DNA of 64,000 bases from Clostridia bacterium (GTDB taxonomy: Bacteria; Bacillota; Clostridia; Christensenellales; Aristaeellaceae): positions 1 to 64,000 of the forward strand of contig JAGBBA010000049.1 in NCBI GenBank assembly GCA_017938695.1, read 5' to 3'. Below, in pieces: positions 59,296-64,000 of this stretch. A program made the translations under genes and the position numbers. The notes beneath the pieces were generated by a model. The model was given only the letters and a program-made list of their open reading frames with translations. It searched no databases and had not been told where the DNA came from. The first letter of the stretch is position 1; every line of letters begins with the position of its first letter.

Positions 59296-59892
59296 ATGGC
59301 TATCAATAAGCAGCCGATCGCCAAGAAGTGCCGGGCTTTCGATATCTCCCCGGCTACGATGGGCTATGGCAATAAGAAGTCTAACCGCAATCCTGGCGGC
59401 ACTCGCCGTAAGAAGGTTTCCGAGTACGGCGCTCAGCTGAAGGAAAAGCAGAAGGTTAAGTTTGTTTACGGCATCCTGGAGAAGCAGTTCCATATGTACT
59501 ACCTCAAGGCTGCCAACATGAAGGGCATCACCGGCGACAACATGCTCCGCCTGCTGGAGCTGCGCCTGGACAATGTGGTGTATCGTCTCGGCCTGGCCAA
59601 GACCCGCCGCATGGCCCGTCAGATCGTCGTGCACGGCCACATCCGTGTGAACGGCCAGAAGGTGGACATCCCCTCCTACTCCGTGAAGGTGGGCGACGTG
59701 ATCACCCTGCGCCAGAAGAGTGCCGAGCTGGATATGTTCAAGGTGCTGCGTGAGGGCACTTCCATCGTGACCCCCAAGTGGCTGACCTTCGACGCTCCCA
59801 ACCTGACCGGTACCGTGGCTGCCCTGCCCGCCCGCGAAGACATCGACCTGCAGCTGCAGGAGAACATGATCGTCGAGTTCTACTCCCGTTAA
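59296..59892 (+). CDS. rpsD: Ribosomal protein S4
   Basis: 198 residues. An S4-type RNA-binding domain (RLDNVVYRLGLAKTRRMARQIVVHGHIRVNGQKVDIPSYSVKVGD) is intact. The amino terminus is of the cysteine-poor kind (no zinc knuckle; one Cys in AKKCRAFD). S4 starts 30S assembly and in many bacteria represses its own alpha operon by binding the mRNA leader, relevant to the structured leader at 58097. AAGGAGG precedes the ATG. Confidence 0.97.
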   Translation: MAINKQPIAKKCRAFDISPATMGYGNKKSNRNPGGTRRKKVSEYGAQLKEKQKVKFVYGILEKQFHMYYLKAANMKGITGDNMLRLLELRLDNVVYRLGLAKTRRMARQIVVHGHIRVNGQKVDIPSYSVKVGDVITLRQKSAELDMFKVLREGTSIVTPKWLTFDAPNLTGTVAALPAREDIDLQLQENMIVEFYSR

Positions 59893-59951
59893 TGAAGAGC
59901 GCTTGAGGCTGGCGGGAGCAACGCTCCCCCGCCCCACAGCATCGCTCTTCA
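59893..59951 (+). repeat. Intercistronic hairpin, rpsD-rpoA
   Basis: TGAAGAGCG (59893-59901) pairs with CGCTCTTCA (59943-59951), and an inner GGGAGC..GCTCCC stem sits between. There is no T-run, so it is likely a processing or stability element rather than a terminator. The AGCATCGCTCT part recurs in the rpoA-rplQ spacer. Confidence 0.6.
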
Positions 59952-59981
59952 CCCAGGATCCGATTGAGGAGGGTAAACGAA

Positions 59982-60929
59982 ATGATCGTAGAAATCGAAA
60001 AGGCACGCATCGAGTGTGTGGAGGTTGGCCAGAACAACTGCTATGGCAAGTTTGTTGTGGAACCCCTGGAGCGCGGCTTCGGTCACACCCTGGGCAACAG
60101 CCTCCGTCGTGTGCTGCTGTCCTCCCTTCCTGGCGTGGCGGTCTCCTCTGTACACATCGAAGGTGTGCAGCATGAGTTCTCGACTGTTCCCGGCGTGAAG
60201 GAGGACGTGACCGAGATCATCCTCAACCTGAAGGGCCTTGCCGTGAAGATGTTCACCGACAACCCCAAGCAGGTCATGGTTGATGTCAAGGGCCCCTGTG
60301 AGCTCACTGCGGGCGACATCAAGGTGGATGACGAGGTTGAGATCATCAATCCCGACATGCATATTGCGTCCCTGAATGAAGACGCTCATCTGCAGATGCA
60401 GTTGATGCTCGAAAAGGGCCGCGGCTATGTCAGCGCCGACAAGAACAAGAATGCCAGCATGCCCATTGGCGTGATCCCCATGGACAGTATCTTCACCCCC
60501 ATCCGTAAGGTGAACTACACCGTGGAAGACACCCGCGTGGGCCAGATTACCGACTATGACAAGCTGACCCTGGAGATCTGGACCAACGGCACCCTGAAGC
60601 CCGAAGAGGCCATCAGCGGCGCTGCCAAGATCCTCTCCGAGCACCTGTCCCTGTTCGTGTCCCTGACCGATCAGGTCATGCCGGTAAGCATGGTGCAGCC
60701 CGAGGACGACAAGAAAGAAAAGGTCCTCGAGATGACCATCGAAGAGCTGGATCTGTCCGTCCGTGCGTATAACTGCCTGAAGCGTGCCGGCATCAACAGC
60801 GTGGCTGAACTGGTGCAGCGCAATCAGGAAGACATGATGAAGGTTCGCAACCTGGGCCGCAAGAGCCTGGAAGAAGTCGAGCAGAAGCTGGAAGCTCTCG
60901 GTCTCGGCCTGCGACCCAACGAAGAATAA
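59982..60929 (+). CDS. rpoA: RNA polymerase alpha subunit
   Basis: 315 residues. The amino-terminal assembly domain has [22 protein letters not shown] and [23 protein letters not shown]. The carboxy domain has [57 protein letters not shown], with the DNA- and activator-binding helices. The ATG at 59982 has GGAGGG eight bases upstream; an in-frame TTG further out overlaps that site. Confidence 0.98.
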   Translation: MIVEIEKARIECVEVGQNNCYGKFVVEPLERGFGHTLGNSLRRVLLSSLPGVAVSSVHIEGVQHEFSTVPGVKEDVTEIILNLKGLAVKMFTDNPKQVMVDVKGPCELTAGDIKVDDEVEIINPDMHIASLNEDAHLQMQLMLEKGRGYVSADKNKNASMPIGVIPMDSIFTPIRKVNYTVEDTRVGQITDYDKLTLEIWTNGTLKPEEAISGAAKILSEHLSLFVSLTDQVMPVSMVQPEDDKKEKVLEMTIEELDLSVRAYNCLKRAGINSVAELVQRNQEDMMKVRNLGRKSLEEVEQKLEALGLGLRPNEE

Positions 60930-60995
60930 CACAAGCGTGGGGTGCAGAGCATCGCTCTCCCCTCCCCGCATAGCCCGTGAAGGAGGAAATATCCC
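60930..60995 (+). repeat. Intercistronic hairpin, rpoA-rplQ
   Basis: GCGTGGGG pairs loosely with CCCCGC, enclosing AGAGC-ATC-GCTCT. The core AGCATCGCTCT is shared with the rpsD-rpoA spacer, suggesting a repeated processing or binding element. Confidence 0.5.
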
Positions 60996-61508
60996 ATGGC
61001 ACATCAGCGCAAGCTTGGTCGTACCGCCGACCAGCGCAAGGCTCTGCTGCGTAACCAGGTGACCAACCTCATCTGGTACGGCCGCATCGAGACCACCGAA
61101 GCCAAGGCGAAGGAAGTCCGCCGCATTGCCGATAAGATGATCACTCTGGCCATCAAGGAATGCGACAACACCATCGCTACCACCAAGGAGACCCACAACG
61201 ATAAGGGCCAGGTGATGACCATCGACGTCATCAACGACGCCCCCTCCAAGCTGCATGCCCGCCGCCTGATGATGGCCTACCTGTACGACCTCAAGGAGCA
61301 GAAGCAGGCCGACGAGTCCAAGGCGGACTACAAGGAGCGCACCAAGGACAACAAGCATCCTGTGGTGGAGAAGCTGTTCCGTGAGATCGGCCCCAAGTAC
61401 AAGGCCCGCAACGCGGAAAAGAACTGCTCCGGCGGCTACACCCGCATGTACAAGCTGGGACCCCGTCGCGGCGACGCTGCCGAGATGGTCATTCTCGAGC
61501 TGATCTAA
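60996..61508 (+). CDS. rplQ: Ribosomal protein L17 with internal insertion
   Basis: 170 residues, compared with about 120 in Bacillus. The ends are standard ([73 protein letters not shown]). Extra residues lie after about 55 ([20 protein letters not shown]) and around 100-120 ([21 protein letters not shown]). Similar insertions are known in Clostridia, so they are likely real and surface-exposed on the 50S subunit. AGGAGG precedes the ATG. Last gene of the operon. Confidence 0.95.
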   Translation: MAHQRKLGRTADQRKALLRNQVTNLIWYGRIETTEAKAKEVRRIADKMITLAIKECDNTIATTKETHNDKGQVMTIDVINDAPSKLHARRLMMAYLYDLKEQKQADESKADYKERTKDNKHPVVEKLFREIGPKYKARNAEKNCSGGYTRMYKLGPRRGDAAEMVILELI

Positions 61509-61541
61509 TCATCTGACCATATCACCACATCAAAGCAAAGC

Positions 61542-61580
61542 AAAACCCCTGCGCTGTCCGCACAACAGCGCAGGGGTTTT
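61542..61580 (+). terminator. Intrinsic terminator of the alpha operon
   Basis: A perfect 16-bp stem AAAACCCCTGCGCTGT/ACAGCGCAGGGGTTTT (61542-61557 with 61565-61580) followed by CTTAT. The T-run is inside the stem end. Confidence 0.88.
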
Positions 61581-61586
61581 CTTATG

Positions 61587-61850
61587 GAACGCTTAAGGGC
61601 TTCCATCCCTTAAGAATCCCGCCAAAGGGCTCTGCCCTTTGGAATCCCGCGGAGGGCCATTCGACCGCAACCTCAATCGTCGCACTCTCGCTATTGCTCG
61701 ATTGTTCGTTTCGGTTGATTCGCTCAGCTCGCTGCTTCCGCCACTGGCGGCGCGAGCGTCGCTCACCCTCTCGATACCCACTCTGTGATATCGTTGCAGG
61801 GTGGGATTTCTGATGGGGTCACGGCGCGCAAAGGGCGCGCCGTGACGCGG
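61587..61850. repeat. Multi-hairpin dispersed repeat, copy C, with tail
   Basis: Begins with CTTAAGGG../..CCCTTAAG (61592-61614), then AAAGGGC-TCT-GCCCTTT (61624-61640), with linkers AATCCCGCC and GGAATCCCGCGGAGGGCC as in copies A and B. The third hairpin is broken. The tail contains GGGGTCACGGCGC (shared with copy B) as part of a perfect 12-bp stem GTCACGGCGCGC/GCGCGCCGTGAC (61818-61829 with 61835-61846), which may end the minus-strand nitroreductase transcript. No gene is present. Confidence 0.7.
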
Positions 61851-61860
61851 GGATTGATGC

Positions 61861-62400
61861 TTATTTCCATTCTTGCTGATAGCCGTTCAGCCAGGCTCGC
61901 TCGGCAAAGGGCTTCTTGGCACGGGGGTTCACTTCGTCGGCAGCAATGCCTACGGGGAGGTAGCAGACCACCATGTGGTCCGCTGGAAGGCCGAGGATCT
62001 TCGCCATCTGGCTGCCCTTTTCGCTGTCCTCACCGGTGATGTCCCCCTCGTGCCAGCAGCTTTGGTAGCCCTTGGCAACGATGGCCAGCAGCAGATTCTC
62101 AATGGCAGCTGCATAGTCCTGGATGTAGAAGGTGCGGTCTGCGTAAGCCATGATTTTCTGGGTGACCACGCAGATCATGGCAGGAGCCGTGCCCTCATAG
62201 GGGCGGCCAATGGCGGTGTAAAGCTGTTCCAGCACGGACGGATCATCCACAGCGATCAGGCTGGTGGTCTGCTTGTTGCAGCCGGAGGGTGCCGCCAGCC
62301 CTGCCTCCACGATCTCCCGCAGATCGTTCCGCGGAACGGATACAGGCAGATACTTGCCGCGGTAACTGTGGCGGCTCAGGATCAGCTCGATCATGTTCAT
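61861..62400 (-). CDS. Nitroreductase-family flavoprotein
   Basis: 179 residues with the short nitroreductase fold: MNMIELILSRHSYRGKYLPV (FMN phosphate contact, Arg-His-Ser), EAGLAAPSGCNKQTT, QDYAAAIENLLLAIVAKGYQSCW and LPADHMVVCYLPVGIA. These FMN enzymes use NAD(P)H to reduce nitro, quinone or enone compounds, and the substrate is unknown. The ATG at 62400 has AAGGAG seven bases upstream, and it lies four bases after the acyltransferase gene, so the two are co-transcribed. Confidence 0.88.
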   Translation of the reverse strand: MNMIELILSRHSYRGKYLPVSVPRNDLREIVEAGLAAPSGCNKQTTSLIAVDDPSVLEQLYTAIGRPYEGTAPAMICVVTQKIMAYADRTFYIQDYAAAIENLLLAIVAKGYQSCWHEGDITGEDSEKGSQMAKILGLPADHMVVCYLPVGIAADEVNPRAKKPFAERAWLNGYQQEWK

Positions 62401-62404
62401 GGTA

Positions 62405-64000
62405 TCACTCCTTATTTTTCGCTTGGTACAGGGCTTCCTCCCGGTCGGCAAGGGACTGCATTTGGTCGATCAGCGCATCAACGATGCGGTCGCGTTCCTC
62501 GTTGGGCGGGGTATCAGGGTCATACTCTACGGGCGTACCGAAGCTGAGGGTGCGCAGGCCCTTATGGGCAAACATGGGCAGGAATCGGCAGCGTTTGCCG
62601 GTCTTGTTGTAATAAATGGGGGCCAGCATGGCAAACCCACGGTATACTTCGCCGATGCCGGCGCGCTCGTAGCCTTTGCCCTGCTCCACGCCGTCGGGGT
62701 TTTCCGGGAAGATCAGCAGATTGTCGCCAGCCTGCATCGCCTCCACCGACTGATTGAAGGTCTTCATCAGTTCGCGCAGCTTGTTGCGGTAGACGGGGAT
62801 GCTCTCCAGCTGCCCCATGGCCCACACCGACAAGGGGCCGATCAGGTTGGCGATAGGCCACTTCAGCTTCTCCGGCAGCCACTTCTGCCGGGAGATGGTG
62901 TACTTGTACACATAGGCCGCCACTTCGTCCTTGTCCACCACCATTTCGCTGATGCTCCACGGGCGGATGGGCACAGGGATGTACAGCATGCACACGATGG
63001 GCCCGTACAATTCGCCGTGGTTGCAGATGAACACGATAGGGTTGTCATCGTCCTGCACGATGTTTTCCACGCCCTTCAATTCGTGCCGGTAGAAGGGGCG
63101 CAGCACGGCAAGAACCGCCCTGATAAAGAAGGGCTGGCTGCGCCGCTGCACCACCACGCTCTCCAGCTGACGGCGCAGTGCAGGATTATCGCCGCCTGCA
63201 TCCTTCAGGCGAAGGAAGCGGCTCAACTTAGCCATATGCCTACTGCTGAGGGGGAATTTCAGCACACTGAGCAGCGCACCCAGCACCGTGAGCATGGCTG
63301 GCAGCACCATCAGCGGCTGGAACCGGGCGGCGATCTGCGCCATATCTCTGGGCAAGTCCTTTCCGGTGGCAAAGCACAGAGCCGTCAGGGTCACCAAGGC
63401 CAGCATCTGGCCCAGCAGTGCAGCAAACTCCAGCACCGCATGGCGGATCTGCTTGAAGCCTGGTGTGGCACCGCCGGATGCAAACCGTGCCACATTCACC
63501 ATGGCATGCTCCATGCGGCTCATGCAGGTCATGCACAGGCTGCTGCCCGCCGTACACATGCACAGGCTGGCGTATACATACAGATACTGCACCGTCCGCG
63601 TGCCCAGCATGCGGTTAAGCACAATCAGCCCGTACAGCCACAACAGCAGGCCCGCCAGCATCAGGTTGGTGGGATCGTTAGTCTTGCCCTTGCGTTCCCG
63701 CCGCTTGATGTAATACTCCGCTGCCTCCCGGGTCAGCAGGGTGCAGGCCAGGGCAACAATCATATAGCCCAGCATCTGCCGGGTGGAAATGGCCAGGAAG
63801 GTATACAAGAGCACCAGCGTCATTTCCATGGCCATCAGAATAAGCGCAGACAGCTTTTCATAGGTTGTATAGGCATTGGTCTGGCTCACGGTTTGCAGGG
63901 TCTCCTGGGCCCGTTCGGGGGCCGCTTGCATGCCTGCAAGGCGCAGGTCCGCCCGCTCCTTCATCAGGTTGTACAGCTCCATGCCGTTGCAAAGCGCGTA
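62405..64000 (-). CDS. Membrane protein with lysophospholipid acyltransferase domain (5' end outside window)
   Basis: At least 531 residues; the frame stays open to the window edge, so the start may lie beyond 64000. An internal ATG at 63982 has no clear ribosome site. The first 240 residues contain about six helices, similar to half of a transporter. The last 280 form an LPLAT domain: VFICNHGELYGPIVCMLY at the catalytic site and LLIFPENPDGVEQGKGY at the substrate site. The normal HX4D catalytic pair is altered: the histidine is in NHGELYG and the aspartate position reads glycine. It may acylate a lysolipid at the inner membrane, or be a non-standard or inactive enzyme. Confidence 0.75.
   Translation of the reverse strand, partial: YALCNGMELYNLMKERADLRLAGMQAAPERAQETLQTVSQTNAYTTYEKLSALILMAMEMTLVLLYTFLAISTRQMLGYMIVALACTLLTREAAEYYIKRRERKGKTNDPTNLMLAGLLLWLYGLIVLNRMLGTRTVQYLYVYASLCMCTAGSSLCMTCMSRMEHAMVNVARFASGGATPGFKQIRHAVLEFAALLGQMLALVTLTALCFATGKDLPRDMAQIAARFQPLMVLPAMLTVLGALLSVLKFPLSSRHMAKLSRFLRLKDAGGDNPALRRQLESVVVQRRSQPFFIRAVLAVLRPFYRHELKGVENIVQDDDNPIVFICNHGELYGPIVCMLYIPVPIRPWSISEMVVDKDEVAAYVYKYTISRQKWLPEKLKWPIANLIGPLSVWAMGQLESIPVYRNKLRELMKTFNQSVEAMQAGDNLLIFPENPDGVEQGKGYERAGIGEVYRGFAMLAPIYYNKTGKRCRFLPMFAHKGLRTLSFGTPVEYDPDTPPNEERDRIVDALIDQMQSLADREEALYQAKNKE

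Noticed and set aside
31988-61850. CRISPR-like or tandem array interpretation of the hairpin repeats
   Set aside because: The units are unequal palindromes with no constant direct repeat or unique spacers of even length, and no cas genes are present.

Overview
The window looks like chromosomal DNA of a GC-rich (roughly 60 %) anaerobic member of the Clostridia (Bacillota). Supporting signs are strong AGGAGG ribosome sites, sigma-A promoters of the TTGaca-17-TAtAAT type, intrinsic terminators, oligosaccharide ABC genes of the LplA/LplB/LplC type, and ferredoxin enzymes (IorAB, NfnAB). The signal peptides resemble those of uncultured gut or rumen lineages such as Christensenellales, but that placement is only a guess. 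No tRNA, rRNA, CRISPR array or prophage was seen.

Layout. (1) 1-1145: the cut-off left end of an IS200/IS605 element and a frameshifted NlpC/P60 gene. (2) 1148-9830: a metal-dependent amidohydrolase, divergent from a plus-strand run of acyl-CoA ligase, sodium:solute symporter, iorA-iorB, PaaK-type CoA ligase and ACT protein; this looks like an aryl 2-oxoacid/arylacetate module. (3) 9838-23132: a glycan utilisation locus with a divergent AraC regulator, a solute-binding protein, two permeases and five cytoplasmic glycosidases (GH127-like, clan GH-A, GH31, GH127, GH4). (4) 23130-31410: an ECF sigma/anti-sigma pair, a YD-repeat secreted protein, an MBL hydrolase, an unknown gene, a DUF1934 gene, ispE, an asparaginase, an MFS transporter and a GDPD phosphodiesterase. 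(5) 31382-41105: greA, lysS, an orphan response regulator with a degenerate receiver, small genes, an AlaX-type editing protein, an SGNH hydrolase, pgi, a YczE/YitT-like protein and a Nudix hydrolase. (6) 41115-52980: NfnBA (electron-bifurcating transhydrogenase) divergent from a ten-gene Mrp/Mbh-like cation/proton antiporter operon with four NuoL/M/N-type subunits and no catalytic module. (7) 53122-58018: a secreted discoidin/SH3b-like protein and a cca-CDF-LCP operon. (8) 58068-61580: the 3' half of the alpha ribosomal operon (rpsM-rpsK-rpsD-rpoA-rplQ), detached from infA-rpmJ and preceded by a structured leader of about 355 nt. (9) 61587-64000: a hairpin repeat, a nitroreductase and a membrane acyltransferase running off the edge.

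The most noteworthy items are the Mrp-like complex with four ion-translocating subunits facing NfnAB across one promoter region, the structured rpsM leader, a dispersed family of multi-hairpin repeats at operon ends (about 31990, 52860 and 61590), and the glycan locus pairing two GH127-type enzymes with GH31 and GH4 enzymes. Carbon plausibly enters through the glycan and arylacetate modules, ferredoxin/NADPH balance is handled by IorAB and NfnAB, and the Mrp-like complex would link proton and cation gradients. This integration is inference.
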